From contig LAPX01000013.1 of NCBI GenBank assembly GCA_001858525.1, forward strand, positions 1 to 64,000: 64,000 nt of DNA, read 5' to 3'. Made by a program: the position numbers and the translations under genes. Of this stretch, positions 16,848 to 23,721 are shown in pieces. How positions within the stretch are numbered: position 1 is the first letter of the stretch; the number at the start of each line of letters is the position of its first letter. The stretch comes from Vampirovibrio chlorellavorus. GTDB taxonomy: Bacteria > Cyanobacteriota > Vampirovibrionia > Vampirovibrionales > Vampirovibrionaceae. Under the pieces are notes generated by a model, which searched no databases, was not told the origin of the DNA, and was given only the letters and a program-made list of their open reading frames with translations.

Positions 16848-18464
16848 ATGCCCTTACCGAAAGTAGCCTATTTTTCGATGGAAATAGCCATTGATCAGTC
16901 TTTACGTACCTATTCGGGGGGCTTAGGGTTTCTGTCCGGAAGCCACATGCGTTCCGCCGGGCATTTGAACCTGCCCATGGTTGGTGTTGGCGTTCTCTGG
17001 GCTGAAGGGTATGGCGATCAGCAGGTCGGCGCCGATGGTAACGTTGAAATCGTTTACGTAAAGCGTCAATACCCCTTCCTGAAAGACACAGGCATTGTGG
17101 TGGAAGTGGAAATTTACGGCCAGCCGGTCAAAATCAAAGGCATGTTGCTGGAACCGGAAACCTTCGGCACGGTACCCATTTACTTCCTGACCACCGATAT
17201 TCCGGAAAACACCGCCGAGCACCGCAGCTGGACGGATAAGTTATACGATGGCGACGAGCGCATCCGTGTGGCCCAAGAAATCATTCTGGGGATTGGTGGC
17301 TTGCGCGTCCTGAAGGCCGCCAAGGAAAACTGTGACCTGATTCACCTGAACGAAGGCCACGCCTTGCCTGCCGTATTTGAATTGATGGAAGACTTCAACG
17401 GTGATCTGGATCGGGTGCGTCACTCCACCGTGTTTACCACCCACACCCCGGTGGCCGCTGGCAACGAAACCCACAACGTCCACTTGCTGGCTGAAGCAGG
17501 CTTCTTCGGAAAAATGCCGGTTCAGGAAGCCATCCGCCTGGGCGGAGAAGATTTCTCCCTAACCGTAGCTGCCTTGCGCATGAGCCGTTTGGCCAATGGC
17601 GTTTCCCAATTACACGGTCTGGTGGCCAACAACATGTGGCATTGGGTGGACAATCGCTGCCCCATCATCGCCATTACCAATGCCACCAACCTGCAATACT
17701 GGCAAGATCCTCGCTTCCTGAACGTGGAAGATCCCGATCGCCTGTTGGCCATCAAGCGGGAAATGAAGGTCGAGCTGTTCGATTACATTAAGGAAACCAC
17801 GGGCAAGCAGTTCGATCCCGATGTGTTGACGGTAGTTTGGGCGCGTCGCTTCACCGAATACAAGCGTCCGGCCTTGATCCTGCAGGATCTGGAACGCATT
17901 AGAAAGCTGTTCAACGAAAAGAAAATCCAGCTGATTTACGCCGGTAAGTTCCACCCGAAAGATACCACTGGCCGCCAAATCTTCAACGAAGTACTGGCTC
18001 TGGCTCGTGAGATCCCTGAAATTGCCGTTCTCACCGGCCCCGGATACGAGCTGGAACTGAGCGGGCTGCTCAAACGCGGTTCCGATGTGTGGTTGAACAC
18101 CCCGGTCCGTCCACTGGAAGCTTCCGGTACCTCCGGGATGTCCGCCAACATGAACGGCGCCATTCACTTCTCCATCTATGATGGCTGGGCCGTGGAAGGC
18201 ACGTTTGACAACATTAACGGCTACCTGATTCACGAGAAAGATGGCGATGCCATGGAGTACCTGAATGTGGAAGATCGCCACAAACAGGATTACGAAATCA
18301 TGATGCGCATCCTGGAAAACGAGATTATACCCACCTATTACAACAACAAAAAACAGTGGGCTAATCTGATGATTCACGCCATCCGCACGTCCCAGAGCTA
18401 CTTCGATTCCGACCGTATGGCCATCGAGTACTTTGTGCGCCTGTATAAATCTATTGAGATTTAA
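16848..18464 (+). CDS. Short-type alpha-glucan phosphorylase homologue (GT35) lacking the PLP lysine
   Basis: Cytosolic protein of 538 residues similar to the short maltodextrin/alpha-glucan phosphorylases. Family features are AYFSMEIAIDQSLRTYSGGLG at the start, HLNEGHA, FTTHTPVAAGNETH and RRFTEYKRP. The cofactor region, usually EASGTSGMK, reads EASGTSGMSANMNG (from residue 424), so the Lys that forms the PLP Schiff base is Ser432. Other GT35 residues around it (NGA...S..DGW) are kept, so a sequencing error looks unlikely. Without the Lys normal phosphorolysis is doubtful; it could be a changed enzyme or a regulatory protein. It is followed after 78 bases by ftsE. Confidence 0.88.
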   Translation: MPLPKVAYFSMEIAIDQSLRTYSGGLGFLSGSHMRSAGHLNLPMVGVGVLWAEGYGDQQVGADGNVEIVYVKRQYPFLKDTGIVVEVEIYGQPVKIKGMLLEPETFGTVPIYFLTTDIPENTAEHRSWTDKLYDGDERIRVAQEIILGIGGLRVLKAAKENCDLIHLNEGHALPAVFELMEDFNGDLDRVRHSTVFTTHTPVAAGNETHNVHLLAEAGFFGKMPVQEAIRLGGEDFSLTVAALRMSRLANGVSQLHGLVANNMWHWVDNRCPIIAITNATNLQYWQDPRFLNVEDPDRLLAIKREMKVELFDYIKETTGKQFDPDVLTVVWARRFTEYKRPALILQDLERIRKLFNEKKIQLIYAGKFHPKDTTGRQIFNEVLALAREIPEIAVLTGPGYELELSGLLKRGSDVWLNTPVRPLEASGTSGMSANMNGAIHFSIYDGWAVEGTFDNINGYLIHEKDGDAMEYLNVEDRHKQDYEIMMRILENEIIPTYYNNKKQWANLMIHAIRTSQSYFDSDRMAIEYFVRLYKSIEI

Positions 18465-18491
18465 GCCACCCTTCTTTGGCGGTAAACAGGA

Positions 18492-18497
18492 TATAAT
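18492..18497 (+). promoter_or_regulatory. Consensus -10 box upstream of ftsE
   Basis: TATAAT occurs 45 bases before the ftsE ATG in the short gap after the phosphorylase gene, suggesting that ftsEX has its own promoter. No clear -35 at 16-18 bases. Confidence 0.35.
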
Positions 18498-18542
18498 AAA
18501 ACGTGATCCTTCTTGCGTTGTTGCCGGGAAGCCATTGAAGAC

Positions 18543-19217
18543 ATGATTAAATTTATCAACACCACCAAGCGTTACGGCAATACTTATGCGCTGAACGACG
18601 TGAGTTTTGAGATCGAAATGGGCGAATTCGTCTTTTTCGTAGGCTCTTCCGGCGCCGGTAAGTCCAGCATTATGAAGCTGATTTACCGTGAGGAAACTGC
18701 CACCTCGGGCACCGTTCTGGTGGGCCGGGTGGATATTTCCAAGCTCAAGCCGGATCAGGTTCCCAAGCTGCGTCGTCGCATGGGTATTGTGTTTCAGGAT
18801 TTCAAATTGCTGCCCGGTCAAACGGTGTTTGACAACGTGGCCTACGTGTTGCGGGCTTTGGGCGTGGGCCCTACGGAAATCCGCAAGCGGGTGCTGGGTG
18901 CGTTAAAAGTGGTTGGCCTAATCGATAAGGTGGATGCCTTTGTGGAGGAATTATCCGGGGGAGAGCAGCAGCGGGTGGGCATTGCCCGGGCCATCGTGAA
19001 CGGTCCCTCACTGGTGATTGCCGATGAGCCCACCGGAAACCTGGACCCCACCAACTCCATGGAGATTATGAATCTGCTGGAGCAGATCAATCAGCGCGGC
19101 ACCACCATTCTGATTTCTACGCACAACCATCAAATCGTCAACCAAATGCGCAAACGGGTCATCACCATGCAAAATGGCGAATTAATCCGCGATGTGCATG
19201 AGGGCGTCTACGAATAA
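18543..19217 (+). CDS. ftsE: Cell division ATP-binding protein FtsE
   Basis: ABC ATPase of 224 residues that pairs with FtsX at the division septum and, in known systems, couples ATP use to activation of peptidoglycan hydrolases. Walker A is GSSGAGKS (34-41), the signature is LSGGEQQR, and Walker B is LVIADEPTGNLD. Q-loop VFQDFKLL and switch His in STHNH are intact. The N-terminus MIKFINTTKRYG is the usual FtsE start, so I use ATG at 18543 rather than the upstream in-frame ATG at 18513. ftsX starts 17 bases after the stop, so the two are an operon. Confidence 0.95.
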   Translation: MIKFINTTKRYGNTYALNDVSFEIEMGEFVFFVGSSGAGKSSIMKLIYREETATSGTVLVGRVDISKLKPDQVPKLRRRMGIVFQDFKLLPGQTVFDNVAYVLRALGVGPTEIRKRVLGALKVVGLIDKVDAFVEELSGGEQQRVGIARAIVNGPSLVIADEPTGNLDPTNSMEIMNLLEQINQRGTTILISTHNHQIVNQMRKRVITMQNGELIRDVHEGVYE

Positions 19218-19234
19218 TTGTTGAAGGAGTGTCT

Positions 19235-20110
19235 ATGAGCTCTCATTTCATGGACAATATGGCCACCGAAATCCGCATTGCCACCCGGATTTTACAGGAA
19301 ACCTGGGGTGGAATGACTCGTACCGGCTGGATGAACCTGATTATCGTGGTTACGATGGCCTCCATTCTCAGTATTTTCGGTACTTTGTCCGTCTTTGTAC
19401 TGGAAACCCAACTGTTTGTGGAAAATATCGGCTCGGCCCTCAAAATTTCCGTGTATGCCAAGGACAATGTGGATATCACCGATGTTCAGGCCGAAATTAT
19501 CGCCTTGCCCACCGTCAAGAGCGTGGAACTGGTGACCAAGGAAGAAGCCTGGGATGATATGAAAAAGAACTACCAGGTGCCGGACATTCAAAACCCCCTG
19601 CCCAACACCTTCCACGTGCAGGTGAAAGATCAGGAGCAGATTAAACCCACCGTGGCCAAGCTGAAAACGCTAGACGGGGTGGAGGAAGTGAACTACGCCA
19701 AAAGCGTTCTGGACAAGCTGCAAGGGGTGTCTCGCCTGACATCGGCTGTGGGACTGGCCGTCAGTATCTTTTTGGGAACGCTGACCTTTTTTATCATCAG
19801 CAATACCATTCACTTGCTGATTGAGGCCCGTGGCCGAGAAATCGAGATTATGCGAATGATGGGCGTGGGCAACTGGTACATTCGGCTGCCATTCTTGTTG
19901 CAAGGGGCCTTTTACGGACTATTGGGGGCTTCTATCGCCCTGGTGCCGCTGATGGCCGTTAATCACTACATCTCTTTGCTGTTTAATTACTTCCAGTTTT
20001 CCACCAGTAATTACAGTTCAGGGGTGGTCACGCTGGTATTATTTCTGATGGGCGTGATTGTGGGCAGTGGCGGGGCCGCCGCATCCACCCGCAAATACCT
20101 CAGAATTTAG
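19235..20110 (+). CDS. ftsX: Cell division protein FtsX
   Basis: Membrane partner of FtsE, 291 residues. One membrane helix (about residues 33-60) precedes an extracytoplasmic domain of about 100 residues (LKISVYAKDNVDITDVQAEI...), then three helices at the C-terminus with the conserved GREIEIMRMMGVGNWYIRLPF cytoplasmic segment. ATG at 19235 has AAGGAG five bases upstream; an earlier in-frame GTG at 19229 overlaps that site and is unlikely. No peptidoglycan hydrolase gene is adjacent, so the effector of this FtsEX is elsewhere. Confidence 0.94.
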   Translation: MSSHFMDNMATEIRIATRILQETWGGMTRTGWMNLIIVVTMASILSIFGTLSVFVLETQLFVENIGSALKISVYAKDNVDITDVQAEIIALPTVKSVELVTKEEAWDDMKKNYQVPDIQNPLPNTFHVQVKDQEQIKPTVAKLKTLDGVEEVNYAKSVLDKLQGVSRLTSAVGLAVSIFLGTLTFFIISNTIHLLIEARGREIEIMRMMGVGNWYIRLPFLLQGAFYGLLGASIALVPLMAVNHYISLLFNYFQFSTSNYSSGVVTLVLFLMGVIVGSGGAAASTRKYLRI

Positions 20111-20395
20111 GTCGTTTTGCGCCTTCGGCCACGGTGCGCAAGGCTTGCTGAAACTGAAATGATGGCATATGATTTTGGCGGATCACTCTATTCAAAAAAA
20201 CAGCCGCATGGCCGTTTGCTGTGATTCTCAAAAGGCACCCCGCCGCCGAACCGAAAGGCTGGCATCGCACGCCAAATTCCCTTTTTCTCCACTTATCGGT
20301 CGTGGAAGCTCTGATGATAAATTGGAGCGTACGGATTAGACGCAGTTTAGCCTATAGCAGTATTCAATGTAGCCAATCAGCAGGATGAATTTGTA

Positions 20396-21232
20396 ATGAG
20401 CACGCCTGAATCTCCCGAACAAAACGCAAATACCCCCACAGAGGCTGGACAGTCCGGTCTGGCTTTCTGGTATCTTCAGTACTGGCCCGCAATTTTGGTG
20501 GGTGTATTGTTAAGCATGGCCATTATGGGTATGGGGGGGCCGCAGGTCCCTGCCTTCCTCATCTGGTTGCCGCCCTTTTTGGCATTGGTGTTCTTGCTGA
20601 TTGCCGTAATCGCGGCCCCTCGCCCCAAAAAACATCACGAAGCCCCCTGGGATCGCCGGGAGCGGGAAGCGGCTGAGCGCCTAAATCTGGGCGCTGTCCC
20701 TCAGGAATCCGCCGAGGCCCCCGAGGCCGCAGAAGCAGCCGCCCCGGTTGAAGCAGTGGCCGAAGCCCAACCCGCCGTGGAAATGGTGGCTGGCGATGTG
20801 GATGTGCTGGTACTGTGGGGCTCTGAAACCGGAACCGCCCAAGGTTTGGCCGAAATGACCGAAAATCGTCTGAAAGAGGCCGGTAAAACCGCTCGGGCCG
20901 TTAGCATGGGCCAGGTTAAACTGGAACAACTGCCCGGCTTCAACAAAGTTCTCATCTTAACCAGCACCTGGGGCGATGGCGAGCCGCCTTCCAATGGGAT
21001 TGATCTGTGGGAAGCCTTCCAGAAGAAGACTGTGGATATGAGCAAAACCGGATTTAGCGTGCTGGCGCTGGGCGATACTGCTTACCCCGAGTTTTGCAAA
21101 TGCGGCAAGGACTTTGATGGTTTCCTGGAAAAAATGGGCGCCAAGCGCATTTACCCCCGCGTGGATTGCGACCTGAACTACGAAGCCAATTACGAGAAGT
21201 GGTACACCGGAGTACAGCAAGCGCTGGGCTAA
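20396..21232 (+). CDS. Membrane-anchored flavodoxin-domain protein (CysJ-like)
   Basis: Protein of 278 residues: two membrane helices (about 23-47 and 54-73), a charged then Ala/Pro/Glu-rich linker (74-133), and a flavodoxin domain (135-278). FMN-binding loops are WGSETGTAQG (phosphate loop), TSTWGDGEPP and ALGDTAYPEFCKCGKDFD; the end GAKRIYPRVDCDLNYE closely resembles the flavodoxin half of sulfite reductase flavoprotein CysJ and P450 reductase-type proteins. The FAD/NADPH reductase half is absent. The linker should place the flavin domain in the cytoplasm beside the membrane. Redox partners are unknown. A 285-bp gap precedes it, in which I see no gene or clear promoter. It ends in its own terminator. 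Confidence 0.88.
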   Translation: MSTPESPEQNANTPTEAGQSGLAFWYLQYWPAILVGVLLSMAIMGMGGPQVPAFLIWLPPFLALVFLLIAVIAAPRPKKHHEAPWDRREREAAERLNLGAVPQESAEAPEAAEAAAPVEAVAEAQPAVEMVAGDVDVLVLWGSETGTAQGLAEMTENRLKEAGKTARAVSMGQVKLEQLPGFNKVLILTSTWGDGEPPSNGIDLWEAFQKKTVDMSKTGFSVLALGDTAYPEFCKCGKDFDGFLEKMGAKRIYPRVDCDLNYEANYEKWYTGVQQALG

Positions 21233-21261
21233 ACGGCTGTCCCTGCTCAATTTGATTCAAG

Positions 21262-21291
21262 CGGCTCCTGACCTTTCGGGAGTCGTTTTGC
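21262..21291 (+). terminator. Rho-independent terminator after the flavodoxin gene
   Basis: CGGCTCC (21262-21268) pairs with GGAGTCG (21279-21285, one G-T wobble) and is followed by TTTT, 30 bases after the stop codon. Confidence 0.75.
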
Positions 21292-21389
21292 GTTGTCTTG
21301 GTTTTTTACAGCGGATTCTTGTTTCCCAAGGGTTCTGCTTGAGGGGGGACTTTGTTTTTGCTATGGTTTACTACGTGTTGCACATTCAA

Positions 21390-21422
21390 GAACGCTTACG
21401 AAAACAAGAATGTTTACGAAAA
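21390..21422. repeat. Two 15-bp direct repeats in the miaB leader
   Basis: GAACGCTTACGAAAA (21390-21404) and GAATGTTTACGAAAA (21408-21422) differ at two positions and are 18 bases apart start to start, just upstream of the miaB start. They could be a protein binding site or a small slippage duplication. Confidence 0.5.
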
Positions 21423-21444
21423 AAGGTTGGTTAGAAGACGTCTG

Positions 21445-22848
21445 ATGACTACCATTGCTCCCCCCCGCAAGGTCTACCTGGAAACGCTGGGCTGCCAGAT
21501 GAACTTCAACGATTCTGAAGTGATGCTGGGCTTGCTTAGAACCGAGGGCTTCGAGCGGGTGGAGGATCGCACTCAGGCGGATTTGCTGATTGTGAACACC
21601 TGCCAAATTCGGGGCTCGGCGGAAGACAAGGCTTTTAGCTACCTGGGGGCCTGGGGCAAACTGAAGGCCAAGAACCCACGCATTAAAATCGCCATGGCGG
21701 GCTGTGTTTCCCAGCAGAACAAGGAAACCATCTTCAAGCGGGCGCCTTATGTGGATATCGTTTTCGGCACCCAGAATATTCACGAGTTACCGGAACTGGT
21801 TCGCAAGGCTTTCAACGGGGAAAACAACATTCTGGCCGTGGATCGTCAAAAGCCTCGCAGCACCTACGATTACATTAACGATGTGGCGCCCGTGCGAGAG
21901 AGTGACATTTCCGCCTGGGTCACCATTATTGAAGGCTGCGATTATTTCTGCACTTATTGTGTCGTGCCATACACTCGGGGTCGTCAAATCAGTCGTTCCC
22001 CGGAATCTATTATCCGGGAAGTGTTGAATCTGGCTGCGCATGGCTTTAAGGAAATCACCTTGCTGGGCCAAACCGTGGATTCTTACGGTAAGGACTTTGA
22101 GGATCGCCAATATGGGCTGGCCGAATTGCTGGAAGAGTTAAGCGAGATTTCGGGCATCGAGCGCATTCGCTTTATGACCTCTCATCCGCTGGATTTGAAT
22201 GACCGCATTATTCAGGCGGTGGCGGATCTGCCCAAGGTTATGGAGTACATCCACATTCCCATGCAGGCCGGCGATGATGAGATTCTGGCCCGCATGAAAC
22301 GGGGTTATACCGCCCAGCAGTATTACGATCTGGTTCATAAAATTTATGACAAGGTGCCCAACGTGGCCGTCAGTGGCGATTATATCGTGGGATTTCCCGG
22401 CGAGACTGAGGCCCAGTTCCAGCGCACCGTGGAATCCGTGGCTTTGTCGGGCATTCATAATGCCAATACCGCGGCTTATTCCCCTCGCAAGCAAACGCCT
22501 GCGGCCATTTGGGAAGCCCGTGGGGAAGAAATCCCCGAGGCGGTCAAAGAGGAGCGCTTGCAAATCCTGATTGCGGCCATTCGGGAGCAATCGTTCAAGA
22601 TGAATCGCCCATACCTAGACCAGACCGTGGAAATTCTGGTGGAAGGCAAGAGCAAGCGCAATCCCAGCCGCTTGACTGGCCGCACCCGCACCAATAAGGT
22701 GGTGAATTTCGATACACCGTTCAGCGAAGATGCGCTGGTGGGCCAGCTGGTGTCCGTGAAAATTACGGAAGCCCTGCCCTTTTCCCTGTTGGGAGAAATG
22801 GTGGGCTCCGATCCGCTGCAAGTTCCAAACGGAATGCAAACGGTCTGA
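21445..22848 (+). CDS. miaB: tRNA-2-methylthio-N6-dimethylallyladenosine synthase
   Basis: Radical SAM methylthiotransferase of 467 residues that adds the methylthio group to i6A37 in tRNAs. The N-terminal UPF0004 domain has cluster cysteines C17, C53 and C87, and NTCQIRGSAEDK is the MiaB form of this motif. The radical SAM cluster is C165, C169, C172 in EGCDYFCTYCVVPYTRG. A C-terminal TRAM domain covers about 395-455. ATG at 21445 (MTTIAPPRKVYLETLGCQMN) gives the normal family start; an in-frame start at 21352 would add 31 residues of unlikely composition. folK follows after 66 bases. Confidence 0.96.
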   Translation: MTTIAPPRKVYLETLGCQMNFNDSEVMLGLLRTEGFERVEDRTQADLLIVNTCQIRGSAEDKAFSYLGAWGKLKAKNPRIKIAMAGCVSQQNKETIFKRAPYVDIVFGTQNIHELPELVRKAFNGENNILAVDRQKPRSTYDYINDVAPVRESDISAWVTIIEGCDYFCTYCVVPYTRGRQISRSPESIIREVLNLAAHGFKEITLLGQTVDSYGKDFEDRQYGLAELLEELSEISGIERIRFMTSHPLDLNDRIIQAVADLPKVMEYIHIPMQAGDDEILARMKRGYTAQQYYDLVHKIYDKVPNVAVSGDYIVGFPGETEAQFQRTVESVALSGIHNANTAAYSPRKQTPAAIWEARGEEIPEAVKEERLQILIAAIREQSFKMNRPYLDQTVEILVEGKSKRNPSRLTGRTRTNKVVNFDTPFSEDALVGQLVSVKITEALPFSLLGEMVGSDPLQVPNGMQTV

Positions 22849-22914
22849 AGCACTTTCCATCCAGCAATGAACGAATGAGACCATGACACCAGAGAGGCAA
22901 GAGGAGATAGAGGC

Positions 22915-23469
22915 GTGAAGCAAACAGCGCGGGCGTATGTGGCGTTGGGTAGCAACATGGGAGAACGGGCGGCCCAGGTACGGCAAGCCTTGGGGCTTTT
23001 GCAGGCGCACGGGGCCATTCGGTTGCGGCAAATTTCCCGCTTTTTTGAAACTGAGCCGGTGGGCATTCGAGAAAATCGGGACCCACAGTGGTTTGTAAAC
23101 GCCGTGGTGGGCATTGATACGGAATTTACCCCTGAGGAGCTGCTGAACGTTTGCCTGTCCATTGAACGTCGACTGGGCCGCAAACGGGATTTGGAAGCCC
23201 CTGCGGAACCGGGTGTTTACAACTCGCGCACCATGGATATCGACATTCTGTTTTACGAGGACCGGGTCATTGACGAGCCCAACCTGACGGTGCCCCATCC
23301 CCGCATGCACCAGCGCAGTTTTACTCTGTTGCCCATGCTGGATATTGCCCCCCAATGGGTGCATCCGGTTTTGCAACAGACCATGCAGCAACTCTACCAG
23401 CAATTGGATCACACCCAGAGTGAGCCCGGGCCCACCGATCAACCCGCCTTGACCGCCGCGACGGTTTGA
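22915..23469 (+). CDS. folK: 2-amino-4-hydroxy-6-hydroxymethyldihydropteridine diphosphokinase
   Basis: HPPK of folate synthesis, 184 residues, transferring pyrophosphate from ATP to the pterin. YVALGSNMGER (8-18), the SRFFETEPVG block, FVNAVVGIDT, and the Mg-binding SRTMDIDILFY plus VPHPRMHQRSFTLLPM are all present. The start is GTG at 22915 with a strong GAGGAGA site. It has a polar C-terminal tail. The gene it feeds, folC, is at the other end of the window. Its 3' side faces mutS2 across the foldback element. Confidence 0.95.
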   Translation: MKQTARAYVALGSNMGERAAQVRQALGLLQAHGAIRLRQISRFFETEPVGIRENRDPQWFVNAVVGIDTEFTPEELLNVCLSIERRLGRKRDLEAPAEPGVYNSRTMDIDILFYEDRVIDEPNLTVPHPRMHQRSFTLLPMLDIAPQWVHPVLQQTMQQLYQQLDHTQSEPGPTDQPALTAATV

Positions 23470-23525
23470 GTCGTCTATTTTTTTGCTGAGCTATTCTAAA
23501 ATTAAGGCTCCTATCGCTTGAAATG

Positions 23526-23694
23526 CTGAAACTCCGGTGAAGTCCTCTCCTCCCCAGATGTTTGTAACTGTTTGAGTACAGCGAGTTAAACGATAGAGGC
23601 TTGGCACTATTGCCAGAAGCCGCTCTAAGGTTTGTTCGAGCTGCACGCAGTTGTAGAAACGTATGGGGAGGAGAGGACTTTACCGGAGTTTTAG
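23526..23694. repeat. 169-bp foldback (near-perfect inverted repeat) element
   Basis: Outer arms 23526-23556 and 23664-23694 are inverted copies, 29 of 31 bases identical (core ACTCCGGTRAAGTCCTCTCC). The interior continues as an imperfect palindrome (left TGTTTGTAACTG, right CAGTTGTAGAAAC; left CAGCGAGTTAAAC, right GTTTGTTCGAGCTG), down to a perfect centre GGCACTATTGCC-type hairpin near 23603-23614. The whole could fold as one long rod. It lies between the convergent 3' ends of folK and mutS2. No protein is encoded and I see no clear target duplication. It may be a MITE-like element, a structured RNA or a double-sided terminator. Confidence 0.85.
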
Positions 23695-23721
23695 TAGGCG
23701 TTTAGCCCCTAGAAATGTATT

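Noticed and set aside
17610-18821. 403-codon open frame on the minus strand
   Set aside because: It is antisense to the glucan phosphorylase and ftsE, has no ribosome site and its composition mirrors the forward genes; a consequence of their codon bias.
20111-20395. Possible structured RNA between ftsX and the flavodoxin gene
   Set aside because: Only short, poorly paired hairpins (GCGC...GCGC; ACAGC...GCTGT) without a T run; not enough to call.
22615-23442. 275-codon reverse frame across the miaB end and folK
   Set aside because: It is the antisense of two clear genes, with no family features.
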